Positions 1 to 12,030 of a stretch of DNA of 64,000 nt are shown here, one piece after another. How positions within the stretch are numbered: position 1 is the stretch's first letter; every line of letters begins with the position of its first letter. The stretch comes from Bolinopsis microptera (Eukaryota; Ctenophora; Tentaculata; Lobata; Bolinopsidae), in NCBI RefSeq assembly GCF_026151205.1, contig NC_087076.1, positions 2,503,902-2,567,901 on the forward strand, read 5' to 3'. The position numbers and the translations under genes are program-made. The notes under the pieces are model-generated. The model searched no databases, was not told the origin of the DNA, and saw only the letters and a list, made by a program, of their open reading frames with translations.

Positions 1-2
1 CT

Positions 3-437
3 GTGAACGGAGATCGCTACCTACAGATGTTGCAGAGCTTCTTCATACCAGAACTCTTCAACTTCTGTGCACACCACGACCTGGATCCGTCTCTCATGAG
101 CTTTATGCAGGACGGGGCGAGAGTGCACATCCCCAACCGCATTATTGATTACCTTGGTGACCAGTTTGGGAGCATGACGATCGGAGAGAAACTTGCTCAA
201 CACTGGCCAGCCCGCTCTCCTGACCTCACTCCTTGCGACTTCTTCCTGTGGGGATGGTTGAAGGATAAGGTCTACGAGAGTCTACCCATCCCCAACCTTG
301 CTGCTTTAGAAGTTGTCATTCGTGACAACTTGCGGAACATCCCCATCACTCACTGCCAGAACTCCTGTTTATCAGTAGCCAAGAGGATGGACGTCCTGAA
401 GAGCCGAGGCGGTGGTCACATTGAGCACCTTCTCTAA
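3..437 (+). CDS. Mariner-like transposase, C-terminal part (cut by window edge)
   Basis: The open frame runs in from the window edge and ends at a stop at 435-437, so only about the last 145 residues are seen. It shows the conserved tail of IS630/Tc1/mariner transposases: an FMQDGARVH block with a catalytic-type Asp, then WPARSPDLTPCDFFLWG with the second acidic cluster, then a long basic C-terminus. This version, with 'QDGA' and 'PCDFFLWG', is the kind found in many invertebrate mariner-like elements. The apparent first codon is not a real start. No frameshift is visible in the part shown. Whether the element is complete cannot be judged because its 5' half lies outside the window. Confidence 0.8.
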   Translation: MNGDRYLQMLQSFFIPELFNFCAHHDLDPSLMSFMQDGARVHIPNRIIDYLGDQFGSMTIGEKLAQHWPARSPDLTPCDFFLWGWLKDKVYESLPIPNLAALEVVIRDNLRNIPITHCQNSCLSVAKRMDVLKSRGGGHIEHLL

Positions 438-535
438 ACGGTGATTTTAATCGCCAACACAAACGGTGATTTTAATCGCCAACACAAACGGTGATTTTAA
501 TCGCCAACACAAACGGTGATTTTAATCGCCAACAC
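436..535. repeat. 25-bp tandem repeat, four perfect copies, after the transposase stop
   Basis: Four identical 25-bp units starting AAACGGTGATTTTAATCGCC begin at the last base of the coding stop context. Each unit contains a short hairpin (GGTGATT pairing with AATCGCC). Confidence 0.9.
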
Positions 536-1717
536 GGCGGGCAATGGATGAACCTTCTTGTGGTGCCTGCCGAGAAACGCAATTCAATTGATTTCAGTAT
601 CGATAAAATTGTAGGCTAATCATCCAGCTATAATTTTAAATTTGTTAAGGCAAGTGAGCAGAACGATATAAACAAGCAGGAAGGATCATCTGTGATAGTC
701 CTTATCAGTTAAAATATAGGATGTACACTGTACAGCAGTGTAGAGAATGGAATGTGCGATGCATCGTGGTGAATAGAATTGGTAAAACATAAATAAATCG
801 GTGGTTTTTTAATTTTTTTACCCAGGATTTTTTTTGGTGGTTTCTATTAACCAATGTAAACAGTTCTGGGTGAGAAATTAACGCTAGCTCGCTCAGGAGC
901 TAATTTTGCCAGACAAGCTCAGACTCACACAAAACTTAGCACGAAGTTGTGTCTAATTATGATTGACATTCTCTAAAAATTTGAAGCAAAAATATTAATC
1001 AGAACGTAAGTTATGGCGCTTTTCCATTCTGAAATAAAATAATAAGCAAGATCTCAGCGACCTGTAACAATTTTAAGAGATAAGGATGGGTAGACTATCA
1101 TGGGCCACCCTGTATATAGATAGTGTTACTGATTCTGAGAAAGAATAAGGCATAGAGCTAGCATTATTTCTCATTACCTCATACCTGATTAGGTTGACAT
1201 TCACCCGGGACCTTAGTCGTGCTCAATGCTCTTTGACACAATTTATATGGTGTCATGTCATGGTGTCATAGGATATTGGTAATTTCTTTATTGAAAGTCT
1301 CGCATTGTCGTCCTCATTTTGGCTTCATCTATCCATCTTAAACTGCCAGATATAAAATCATGGAGTTTAACATGCAATTGCGTACACACTTAAAAATTCT
1401 CGTTAATCCTCACATCTGTTCTTTTTCTCAAATTCTAGGCGAACAACTGTTTAATTCAAACTACTGTTCAATCGAAATCGAAATTTTAATTTCACATTCT
1501 TATTTGCCATTTCATGTTAGATATAATATAAGTAGCAGTGGACGATTTCCGTTACCTCAGCTCTGTAGTCTGGAATGTACTCTGCCAATTGCAACACTTG
1601 ACTAAATTTATTTTATATAATTATACTGTTTGACACTTTTATATAATTTGCTATTTTAATTCTTGAAACTGTTGTAAATCTTGTTACTTTGTTACCCTTA
1701 CGTATGCTATTTATGAC
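536..1717. other. No gene seen; possible mariner-type end at 1101-1120
   Basis: AT-rich sequence with only short chance ORFs. A TGGGCCACCCTGTATATAG motif at 1101-1119 resembles terminal repeats of mariner-like elements and may be the right end of the transposon whose transposase ends at 437. The left end is outside the window, so this is not confirmed. Confidence 0.4.
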
Positions 1718-2090
1718 AATCTTCTACGGTAAAATCGTTATTATCACTCCAAGCCTTACTTGGTAACACTGTCCAACCTTCTTCTTCATATTACTACAAA
1801 GCTGTCCTCAATAACATAATATAGTTTTCGTCAGTCTCACTCAGAACATTTTTCTCAGGTACACATTTGTTTACACTCATTCTCAATGTTTGGCCCTTAA
1901 ATCTTCCCCTGTACATTCAACAAATATATCCCGAATAAGGTGTCCACTATATAGTTACATAATATTATGTTGTGATCAATGATCGCGTTGTTTATCGTGA
2001 GTTGGCACTTGATGAATGTATAGTAGTGGGCCAATCAGGTTTATCAGCGTCTTTATCAACGCACTGTTCATTATTATTCTACCCTGATTC
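1718..2090. repeat. Local interspersed repeat, copy 1 of 3
   Basis: Shares in the same order the blocks 'aaaatcgtta..atcact', 'cttggtaacactgtccaacc', 'gttgtttatcgtgagttgg' and 'tttatcaacgca..attattctac' with the copies at about 2551-3040 and 4617-5245. No coding potential is visible. Confidence 0.7.
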
Positions 2091-2550
2091 CGGATTCGCT
2101 ATATAAGGATTGAATGGAAAAAAGGCAACCGCCCTGTGTAAACTATTTGAGCTCAATTAAAATGTAATAGCGTGTACATGGTTAATACTTATAGAATGGT
2201 GACTGGTGAGTGTGATAGCTCCTTCCGCATAATATAAGATGAATCTGAATATTTCAAACTCTGGTTACCACGGAGACAGTCTCAAGTAGAACATACACGA
2301 GTTGCCGTGTCAAATTAACCATAATAATTCAGTACCATTATCATTAGCGGTTTATGACGTAGCTTATATCAGCAGCGATGTTTTTACTGCTAGCTTTATT
2401 GTTTTCAGTTGTCTCATTTATTTCAAAGGTACCGTACGCGTACCGGCCTTAACTTGTCTTTAACTATAAATTTAACGATATACGCAGTCATTTTAGATGT
2501 AACTGCACATGCTGCCATGCTGGTGAGAGTATAAAGATGTAACAAGCTTC

Positions 2551-3040
2551 GACGGTAAAATCGTTATAATCACTCTAAACCCAGCCCAACTTGGCTATAC
2601 TGTCTAACCTTCTCCTTCATATTAATATATAACTGCGAAGCTGTCCTCAACAACATGATATAGTTTCCTCTGTCTCACTGAGAAATTTTTCTAGGTAAAT
2701 TACATAGCCTTCCTTGCTATATGATATAATTTATCGTGAGTTGGTACTTTATACATGTATAGGGTGTAGTGGTCCAAAAGTCAGTGGGTATATGTTGGCC
2801 TCAATTGCTCCGCCGTGTTTTACATTTGAGAACTGTAGCTTTGCAGATGTAATGCCATATAACTGTTTTTACCATGGTAAATGGTTCGACGAGATTCCGT
2901 CGTCGAAATTTATGGTTTTGCATATTTGCACAGTGGAACTATCAGGTTTATTAAGTATCAACGTCTTTATCAACGCAGCTGCGCATAATTATTCTACTTA
3001 GTTTAACTCTCTTTCTATTTTAGCTGAATTCCATTCCCTC
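2551..3040. repeat. Local interspersed repeat, copy 2 of 3
   Basis: Same block order as copies 1 and 3, and it extends to the right through 'tttaactctctttctatttta' and 'gctgaattc', which copy 3 also has. The 95-aa ORF inside it is the repeat read by chance. Confidence 0.7.
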
Positions 3041-4112
3041 CCTCTTCGAGATGATTGCTTCCGTCAATTGCGAAGGACTCGCTCAAGGTAAGAAATTGAC
3101 TCTCACGTATTTTTATAAGTTCAGATTAATCGTTTTAGCGATATAATATAATACTAAGACAAAAGTTCCGATTTTATGCGAATATTCAATTTATTTGTTT
3201 AGAGTTTGCCATGAATAAGTATTAAGTATTTGTTAATGTGGCGGCTAGAATAACTAGATTAGCCATCTTGAGCTATGATTTATCATGAAATACTTACAAT
3301 TTCGACAGTTGCTTTTTAAACCTTAACTCGATAATTTTAGATAGAGAGATAATATTAAGACGAGCGGATCGATAAATCGAAGAATTAATTCATAAACTCG
3401 ATTGTGTTTCATATAGTTTCATCTGCAAGATGGTAGACTTCTTCACTTCTCAGTTCTCAAAGCTCGACGATCTTCATATTATATTATACTTATAGGATAA
3501 AGGTTGTTATTTTATTTTTTAAATTAAGTACATTCATTTAACAATTCACTTTATTTGATAGCTTCTTTTGATTAACCCCTCCAAGCTCGATATTATATTT
3601 TATCATTAATATTATCTGCCATTTGTTCAATTAGTTACATTTCCAGGGTCAAATTACAGATAGTAATTGAGAGCGGCTTTAGAAATCAGGGAACGTGACC
3701 TATACATAGCATAGATTATCTCTTAATCAGGTAACATGTTAAATTGAGGGTAATTGTTACAATCTCTTAATGTGTACGGCAGATTATATCGTTAGTCATA
3801 ACAAATATTTGTCCACCTACATGTTTACAATTGGCCCTTACTCACACATATAACCAATACTCCACACTTTCCTGTTACTGGCGACCCCAGGCTATAATTA
3901 TCATTAACATAGACATTCGGTGAAATGAAAGGCTGGGCGCCACCCAGTCTGAGGGTTACTGTGCCCAGTAACTCCACCGTCTACACGTGCGCGCGGCTCT
4001 AACCGTGCTTCAATCGAAGCAATGCTAATTATAGTGGTTACACTCACAGTCACACACACACACACACAGAATAGTAAACCTAAGAGTTCATGAATCCGAT
4101 ATTTTGGAACAG

Positions 4113-4610
4113 TAAGACAGAATTGAGACAAATTTGGAACAGGCTTTTGGGGCAGTAGTTATGCCTGGACTGACTTAAAATTGATCTGGTATAAGGGGCA
4201 TGGGAACTAACATGTTCAGTCACTGATCAGAAGTGCCAAATGATCCCCTGGTTCATGAAATGAACGAAATGAACAAAAATGAACTTTCCATAAAATCGCC
4301 TGAAATGAGTTGAAATCAATCAGAATCGATTGGTATTGATACTAGGAGTATTCCTGAAAAGTTTGGAGGCTCTAGCATGCTCAGAAAGGGCTCTAAGGGC
4401 AATGTCCCATTTTGGTTTCAGAGTAGTTGAGATTTTGGAACTGGATTGAGACAAATTTGGAACAGGCTTTTGGGCAGTAGTTATGCCTGGACTGACTTAA
4501 AATTGATCTGTTATGGTAGAGGGGCAATGGGCATGTGAACTAACATGTTCAGTCTCTCAGAAGTGCCAAATAATCCCTTGGTTCATGAAATGAACGAAAT
4601 GAATAAAAAT
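4113..4610. repeat. Direct duplication of a ~140-bp block
   Basis: The block containing TTGAGACAAATTTGGAACAG, the 'ttatgcctggactgac' stretch and 'gttcatgaaatgaacgaaat' occurs at about 4118-4265 and again at about 4445-4600 in the same orientation, with few differences. The spacing is about 325 bp. Confidence 0.75.
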
Positions 4611-4616
4611 GAACTT

Positions 4617-5245
4617 GATCCTAAAATCGTTGTAATCACTCTAACATCTAAACCCAGCCCAACTTGGCAACACTGTCCAACCTTCTCCTTCATATATGAT
4701 ATAATTGCATAATTCTCCTTAGTAACCCGTCCCCGTCGCCATAGTTACAGACGTAAACAGGACATGAGTGGAATATCGTTCATAAAAGGCTATAAGCAAG
4801 CATACTAACTAATCCGCTTTACCAAGGTGTGTCATATAATGTACATACAATTATTTACACGCAATATTTGGCGCTTAAATCTGCCCCGTACATTCAACAA
4901 CTATATTCCGGGCGAATAAGGTGTCCACTTCATAGTTAAATATTGTGATCATTTAGTCGCGTTGTTTATCGTGAGTTGGTACTTGATGAATGTATATAAT
5001 AAGGGCGGGCCAAACATCAGTTGGTATACGTTGGCCTCAATAGCTCCGCCGTGTTTTACATTTTACTGTAGCTTTGCAGATGGCATATAACTGTATTTAC
5101 TATGGTTCGACGAGATTCCGTCGTCAAAATGTATGTTTTTGCATATTTGTACAGTGGAACAATCAGGTTTATCAACTATCAACGTCTTTATCAACGCATT
5201 ATTATTCTACTCAGTTTAACCCTCTTTCTATTTCAGCTGAATTCT
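4617..5245. repeat. Local interspersed repeat, copy 3 of 3
   Basis: Third copy of the repeat also at 1718-2090 and 2551-3040. It begins just after the 4.1-4.6 kb direct duplication and ends near 'gctgaattctgttc'. Confidence 0.7.
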
Positions 5246-5841
5246 GTTCAACGAGTACAGTAGACACAAGACAACCTCAAGAAAGCTTCTAGACTACTCC
5301 GCTTACTGTCACAACACTATGTAAGTTCATAATTTTACGAATTTAAGAATTATAACACATTTCTTTCTTATTTAAATACCTGAACCTTTTTCTATTGAAA
5401 TCTTCTATATTAATCAATTGTATTATATTTATATAATATACAGTGCAGTATACACTATACATTACACAAATATGTTAACTCAAGGTAGTAATCAAGTTTT
5501 AATTTATGGACCGAACTGAAAATGTATCAAAGGTAAACAAAGGATCCATACCCCTGTTGCCAGAAATAGACTTTAATAACACTGTAAAAAACGTACTGTG
5601 CAGAATTTGGGCTCAACGTATTTGAGCATACAAGATTTAATATATTATTTGAACTTAATCTAAAATCCTCAATCTAAATAGTTTCTCCAAAATGTCTTAT
5701 TTAATTAATTACCATTAAGTAAGTATACATTCAATTTGAACATATGATTTATAATATATCCAAACAAATGTGTAATTCACCGGTTGACTCATGATTAGGT
5801 CTCCGCTATTTTGCGATAAACGAAAATTGAGACGAGGTTAC

Positions 5842-7640
5842 TTAAAATATATCGTTAGTTATAACTAGTATGTCCCTCTTCACCCTGTCACTCAGTCCTG
5901 GCACGATTCCTTCAATATCTTCCAAATTAAAAATATGTCCGCATTCATTTGTGAGAAGTTTAATGACTCCTTCCGTGAGTTCACAGTCCAGAAAGGGTCT
6001 GTTGTCACTATAGGACGTCAGCTGGCATGCTAACGCTTTTGCAAAGAACTCCCTATCTTCTTTCGTCACTGTGCGTCTAGGTTCTGGAAATATTATGACT
6101 GATATTGCTGATTCTTCACCACTCGCAGGAGCACAAAGTTAAATTGTTGTTGTTGTTATCATTACTTTTCGATAAAAGCAAAAAAGCACAGTTTAGGCAT
6201 GAACGTTACAAATATTACATGTGATTTAAAACATTCGGTACTAAGTACTCAGTACTCACGCATGTCTACATCCGACCTCCTCTGCTTGTTATTCCGTTCC
6301 CGGAGTCTTTGAATGAGTGGGTCTTGGGAAGGTCTGCAAACATCGCAGCAAGTATCGTTATAAACGTTGTCATGCAGCTTGAGTACCCCTGATGACATTT
6401 ATGTCATCGCATTGAAATGGCTAAAATTTGTGATTTCAAATGCCGTTGGAGAACTTAAAGTATTTGCCAACTAATAAAGGATATTGAATTACTTTTTCAA
6501 TTGTAGGACTACGTGGAGCTGTTTTACCTTTAAAGGTACCAGAAAGTATTATCCTACGGCAAGTTCCATTCTGGTCGCGGTACATAAGACACTCTCCGTC
6601 CATATCCCTGGTCTTGTTGTGCGTAAATACAATACATATCGCCTTTAGATTTGCACTTCTCCCAGCCCGACCTGAGATTAAAAAGCAACGTTTAAGACAA
6701 TTAAGCTCGTTAAACCTTTAATAGAGGTATATGTGCAGAGCGCTCTATAAAATTATTACAAATAACTTAATTGTTTCACATTACCCACCAATCATCTGGA
6801 TGAAATCCTCTGCCGTACGAGCCATTTTCGAATGGATGACGTATTGGATCCCTAAAGAATATACATTTTTATCAAATTTACTATTAACCGTGTTTAACAC
6901 AGAGAATCCATTTGTTTGAAATAGACTGTTTAAAGGTGTTTAAAATAGTCTTCGATATACTTGGTGCCAAACATAGTACATACCTGCTGCATCAAATCCC
7001 ATAGATAAGGCACTTGTAGCTATGACGAATTTGATACGCCCATTGATATTCATTAGATCAGCCGCTATTTCTTCCTGTTTACTGTCTGGTATCTGGGAGT
7101 GAAATACTTCAACAAGACTAATTTTCCTCGGATCCTTTTTGAGTGCCTGAAATTAAGAAAATGTCACTGGTAATTGGTAAATAATGAGTTCCGTACACAG
7201 TTAACTTTAGTTAAGTCGGTAGATGGTTTAAATGCTGATAACCCGGCACAAAAAGAAATTTTTAAACAACAGTTTAACAAGTTTAAGTATGAACAAGTTA
7301 AATGGTTATGTCAGTCTTCAATATTTTATATCCCATATAAGCTAAACATGTGGCCATAAAATGAATTATTTAAGTATGTGCACAATCAATCATATTAATT
7401 GTATATATGCTGGCAAATAACCATTTTTACCTGCATGAATTCTAAATATCTATATCCGCAGTCAACCAACGAGTTTTCGAAGATTATCACCCTGGGACAC
7501 TCTTCTGCTTCATTCTCAAGTAAGGACACCAGTGGTACTATGTCTAGCTTTCCCGGGATATTAATTAAAGAAATCCTGCTATTAACAGGATTTTGCGAGA
7601 TTCTCATCAACTGATGCAACATTACAGAAAGTGTCACATA
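5842..7640 (-). CDS. RecQ-like helicase, C-terminal exons only (5' part not found)
   Basis: Minus-strand exons with plausible splice sites encode the C-terminal half of a RecQ-type DNA helicase. Reading 5' to 3': about 7437-7640 (ISLINIPGKLDIVPLVSLLE, then RVIIFENSL, like motif IV); about 6990-7147 (helicase motif V, VIATSALSMGFDAAG); about 6500-6671 (motif VI GRAGRSA, then a TCRR Zn-domain start); about 6256-6378 (CCDVC, the RecQ zinc-binding cysteines); and a last exon ending at 5842 with a stop. The exon with the residues before GRAGR was not located. No Walker A or DEAH exon is visible upstream; a Merlin-type element lies at 8132-9085. It could be a truncated gene or a real gene whose 5' exons lie further away. 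Confidence 0.6.
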
Positions 7641-8446
7641 TGCTCTAGTTCTTTCTAAATGTTAAAGCAGAGAAATCTGGCTATATAATATATTTATCAA
7701 ATAAATGTGTAATAACAACAGATGTATACAATTACTGCAATTCTAAAAAATTTAAGTTTACATTAATGTGCTGATACGATACACTCCAAAATATTCCTAA
7801 TTTTGTGTTGTTATCATAATCCCATTCCGCAGGGCACAACACCACAACTTCAGAAGATGCAAGGAGCGTGTTCTTAACTCTCCAAAACGAAGGTTGGTGA
7901 ACAATAGAAAAATTGATATTTTGTTGGTTGGCGTTATCATGGTGAGAAACCAGGGGTATTACGAGATATTATAACGTCCCGAAGGTCATTTTAATTGTAA
8001 TATTTATCCAATCTAGTACAATAATGTAGACCAAGGAATACCGATAGGGCAGCTAAGTAATTAAGTTTTCAAACTGGGGCGTTTTGAACATTATAGTACC
8101 TAACCACAAATGTTTAAAACTTCCGAGAATGGGCAGTATCGAGATAGCCCGACCACTGTCCGCGGACAGTTGTCCGCAGACTGTATAATAACAGTATCCC
8201 CTGAATCAAGCAAACAGGTGTTTGTGAATAGTTCAAAATAGATTCAAATGTGGTCTCTCGGATATAATTAGTTACTAATAATATTGATTGCTCAATGAAA
8301 TAAATGATTACGATTAAAATGTGGTATATAAGTCGTTCGTTTTTGGTGAAGTATTATCAGTTGCCATCATCAACAACAACAACTATTCCAATTCCTGACA
8401 TGGTACTCTTCTGTCTAATGGACGAAATTAATGGACCCACCGCCTC

Positions 8447-8671
8447 CCTCGAGACTTCCTATTCCAGAAAAACCTCCTAAAGAGCTCCATGTCCTGTTCT
8501 GGGTGTAATGCATCTATGTCCCTGGTTCCCTCCTCGTCCTCGAAGTCTCCAGATGGCCTGATATGGCGCTGCTCCCCCTGCAAGAAGTACAAGAATATCA
8601 GAACAGACAGCATCCTCTCTGGACAGAAGCTCGCTCTCAAGACCTTCATACAACTGCTGTTCGCAGAGTAG
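8447..8671 (+). pseudogene. Merlin/ISXO2-like transposase N-terminal zinc-ribbon fragment
   Basis: The plus frame reads DFLFQKNLLKSS, then a Cys-x2-Cys (CSGC), DGLIWRCSPCKK with the second Cys pair, then a KNIRTDSIL / LALKTFIQLL stretch, ending at a stop at 8669-8671. This is the order seen at the start of Merlin/ISXO2 transposases (zinc ribbon, then 'IRxGSFF..LxLxxWL'). The catalytic DDE domain is absent. The minus-strand ORFs here are shadows. Confidence 0.6.
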
Positions 8672-8861
8672 GGCTGAGTTCATCCGTTTCGTTTTCTCTG
8701 AGACCATAGTTGTAGTTGTTCAAGAAGGAGTTGATTATAGAAATGATTGATGCAGTCTGATAATAGTTATTCTTTATATATTGCATGATGTGAACTGATC
8801 TCGTAAGGTTGCTTAATCGTTTAATAAGCCTTGACACCACCGCTGATTGAAATTCGCGTGC

Positions 8862-8982
8862 GATGATGTGAACCCTGCTTGACTCAGGGGATGATGTGAA
8901 CCCTGCTTGATTCAGGGGATGATGTGAACCCTGCTCGATTCAATGATTCAGGGGATGATGTGAACCCTGCTTGATTCAGGGG
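8862..8982. repeat. 28-bp tandem repeats inside the Merlin-type element
   Basis: Four units of GATGATGTGAACCCTGCTTG plus a gattcagggg tail, the third with a short insertion. The same 'cccctgaatcaag' word is present inverted near the left end (8198-8210). Confidence 0.85.
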
Positions 8983-9093
8983 ATACTGTTATTATACAGT
9001 AATATGATCTGGTAGACAGGTGTCTGCGGACAACTGACCGCGGACAGTTGTCCGCGGACAGTGGTCGGGCTATCTCGATACTGCCCGAGAATG

Positions 9094-10944
9094 TTGGGTT
9101 AATACAGTGGGTGCTTAATATGTTTACGGCATGTCTAAATAAGAGAGTTTGAATGCATGTCACGTGATATAGTTAACAGTCAGTGTAATTACGAGTCAGG
9201 GAATGTGTCTAGCTATACAGGGCCCTTTGGTGTATTTGTAATAAATTTTTTAGTGACGTGACACCTCTTAGTAATAAGTAGTGACGATTAACGGGACAAA
9301 TTATGGTTAATTTTCTAAAAAACTAGCAAATATGTCACCTTTAGATAAAAAAAGGACCCACGCTCAAACATTTTTCGAGGTACGTTAAGCGCGCGCACCG
9401 CAGTTCCTTTTAATATGATTATGACGTATCGTCTCGGTTTAACAATCATAACGTGATCACGTACTGTACGTGACGTATAATCTTACTTATTTAGTGAACA
9501 AAGAGTGTGAGAGAGTGTGAAAGTAAAAGTACTATACTATACTGCGAAACGGACAAATTGGTTTAGTCAATAAACTGGGATGAACCGCTTTTGGTGTTAC
9601 GCCTTACGGTCAGATAAATAAACTACTGTATTCTGGTCCCAATAGTTTACTGTGACTTTTGAGTTGAAGATTAGGCGTACATCATAATGTCCCTAGTGTT
9701 TTGTTTAGCTCACCAAGGTTTAAGGACTATTTGAAAGTGAGGGATTTTACTAAGAAGAAGCAAACATCGACCAATAGCTCTTATTAATGCTATTTGTTTG
9801 TTTAAAAGGCGAAATGTGGGATTCTATTCGCTTTAAATCCGGTTCCATAATGATACTTGACTTAGTGCGGCTTTGATGTCCGAGCAAAGCTATTATAAGT
9901 TAAACCTTAGTTTGTTAAAGTTGGCGGTTTTTCAAGAATCTCCGCCATACTGTCCATATCTCAGTTCTCGATAGGCGTAGAATCGTATCATACTGATAAC
10001 TGATGTTGTGAGCAAAAACAACATAACCCCTCCCGCCTTGAGCCTTCCTGCTCGATATTATAATATTATATAAATTAGTGCTATCCCCAGATGGGTTTAA
10101 AGCTAATGGTGCTACTAATAGTTTTGCCTTTGGTATTTGAGACGGGTTTTGAGAAAATCTCTCTAAACAGGCATATTTACATGTTAGTGTGTTACTGAAA
10201 TCTGTAATCTTTTCGGCAAATGCCAGCTACTGTAATAAACCAGAATTATAGCATATATTCTAAGATGACACTTATACGCAGCTCTGAACATCATACATTC
10301 TATTCAACTGTAATTATAGTGTTTAGAATTTGTATAATGTACTGGCACGTCTGCCAGCTTTATTCTGACACAATAGATATAAATCACTCTACACGACACC
10401 GGAACTTCGATATGTTCCTAAGTTATAAGTTACGTGAATTTTCAAGTGCATACGGTAAAGTGATCTTTCCTTCAGTTACGCAATTAAATAACTATTCGAA
10501 AACTGAAAGACTAGTTGTTCCCCTTGAAGATGTATGTACAGTAAAGCTTTGAACCCCGGCCCAAATTAATATCGCCTCAATCGAAAGTTGCTGGTAACAA
10601 CTTATAAGTCAGTCTGATATTTCAGTCTCGGTGTAATTTTGTGTCGCCAAGCAAGGATAAATATACAGGGGGGAGGGGGGCAAAAGTCCTAATAGCTCAG
10701 TCACTGAGTGCCCAATCGAAATAATTCAATCGCATTACATTTGTCCTGAAAAAAATGAGAATTCTGGTTTCTCATATGACCGAGATATAATACTATAATA
10801 TCTTCGCCACAGTATGCCATCTGCAAAGCAACAACCCTCTAAAATAAGACACGACGTTGGTATAAGACCCAACTTATGCCCACTGACCAGAGCTGGTCCA
10901 GATTCCAGAACTCAGAAGTCGATGGTAACCCTCCTGTTATGAGA
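9094..10944. other. No gene seen
   Basis: AT-rich sequence with scattered short ORFs. The longest (10220-10552, plus) has no recognisable domain and no splice context that I can support. A G-rich stretch lies at 10668-10681. Confidence 0.5.
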
Positions 10945-11025
10945 GGGGGGGGGGGGCAACGTAGAATTCTACTCTACTTTATTCTACTTTATTCTACTTT
11001 ATTCTACGTTCCCCCCCCCCCCCCC
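10945..11025. mobile_element. 81-bp element with poly-G / poly-C terminal inverted repeats
   Basis: Twelve G at 10945-10956 and fifteen C at 11011-11025 flank an inner inverted repeat (ACGTAGAAT / ATTCTACGT) and a triplicated 'attctacttt' core. The outside flanks carry the direct repeat TATGAGA at 10938-10944 and 11026-11032, which looks like a target-site duplication. The same plan, on a larger scale, is seen at 26252-27021. Confidence 0.7.
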
Positions 11026-11032
11026 TATGAGA

Positions 11033-12030
11033 ATATTCTCTAGCTGCTGTACGCTGCTTAGGATTTGTTTTTGTTCAGGGGCAGGCTTGTCACATAGGTC
11101 CAGGGCTTCCGGACTTTTGGGCATGGTGCAGGTTGTGGTACACACTCAACTAGGTGGTCTGAGAGTCGGAAAACCTCCAAAAAGAGATGTCATCAGAATG
11201 TAAGCCACTACCTGACTAACCTGTGAATAGAGTTTTCTAGACTCAATAATCATGGCAGGTAGTATCTTCGGTGCGTTGCTGAGATACCGATTTAGTGAGT
11301 AGTAGGATGGTCATCAAATCAGAAAAGGCAGACCTGAGTTGATAGCACGGTACTTGTAACGGTTTCCTCATTCTGCTCTCAGACTGACTAATGTCTCCAC
11401 TTTTTTATCTCCTGTTAAGATTATCATTTCTCCGCTGTTAGGATTGTTCAATTATGCTTTTTATTTTGGACACACCATTGAGCCAGATTGTCGCAGCGTA
11501 TGTCAGAGAAGTTCTGAGTATAAATATTATATAGGCTTATTCTGTCACAAACAATGAATTATTAATCTCATTTGCCCTATCCCCAAGTTCTGATAAGTCT
11601 ACAAAGAAGATCAGTAAAAAATAACTGGGATATCATTACAGTTATTAAAGTTCCGATCGATGCTATTAGCCCAAATGAATGGGTTTTTATATAGATTCTA
11701 AACGAACACTTATTCTTTCAGGAGGGGATCTGCAATAAACAAAGACGATATATTTTTGGCCAGAAATTTGCGGAGTTCCTTCGTCTTGATATCGGTCTTG
11801 GCTGCAGTTGTATCTCTCGAAATCAGGTATTCACTATTAAAAGCTATCCTGCCTGGCTTAAATCCTGGTTGTTAAAATTAAAAGCCTTTTTGCATGGTCA
11901 TCTTTAATTAAAAATAAATCAGCTTTGTTAATAATTTACTGTCGTCTCCTTGGTATTTCCACGGGAGACTTTGGGACCGGAAACTGATCCGGCCCCCAAA
12001 GAGGGGTCAGATCACGTCACCAATTAGTGA
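11033..12030. other. No gene seen
   Basis: No coding region or structured repeat that I can support, apart from 'ccggcccccaaag' near 11980-11993, which has a relative at 12318-12329 just beyond the inverted repeat described next. Confidence 0.4.

Larger units (their letters stand above)
8132..9085. mobile_element. Merlin-type non-autonomous DNA transposon with 8-bp target duplication
   Basis: Perfect 37-bp terminal inverted repeats (8132-8168 and 9049-9085) start GGCAGTATCGAGATAGCCCG and contain TGTCCGCGGACA palindromes. The flanks carry a perfect 8-bp duplication, CGAGAATG, at 8124-8131 and 9086-9093. Inside is only a zinc-ribbon fragment of an IS1016/ISXO2-like (Merlin) transposase; the DDE part is missing, so the element is not autonomous. 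An 8-9 bp duplication is usual for Merlin. The assignment to Merlin rests on that protein fragment and the duplication length. Confidence 0.85.

Noticed and set aside
1360-1605. 81-aa plus-strand ORF
   Set aside because: No recognisable feature; chance ORF in AT-rich DNA.
2714-3001. 95-aa plus-strand ORF
   Set aside because: Lies wholly in a non-coding repeat whose other copies do not keep the frame.
7820-7920. Open minus-strand block (SSEVVVLCPAEWDYDNN) as an upstream RecQ exon
   Set aside because: Only a vague likeness to the DEAH region; no motif residues.
10220-10552. 110-aa plus-strand ORF
   Set aside because: No domain, AT-rich composition, no splice or neighbour support.
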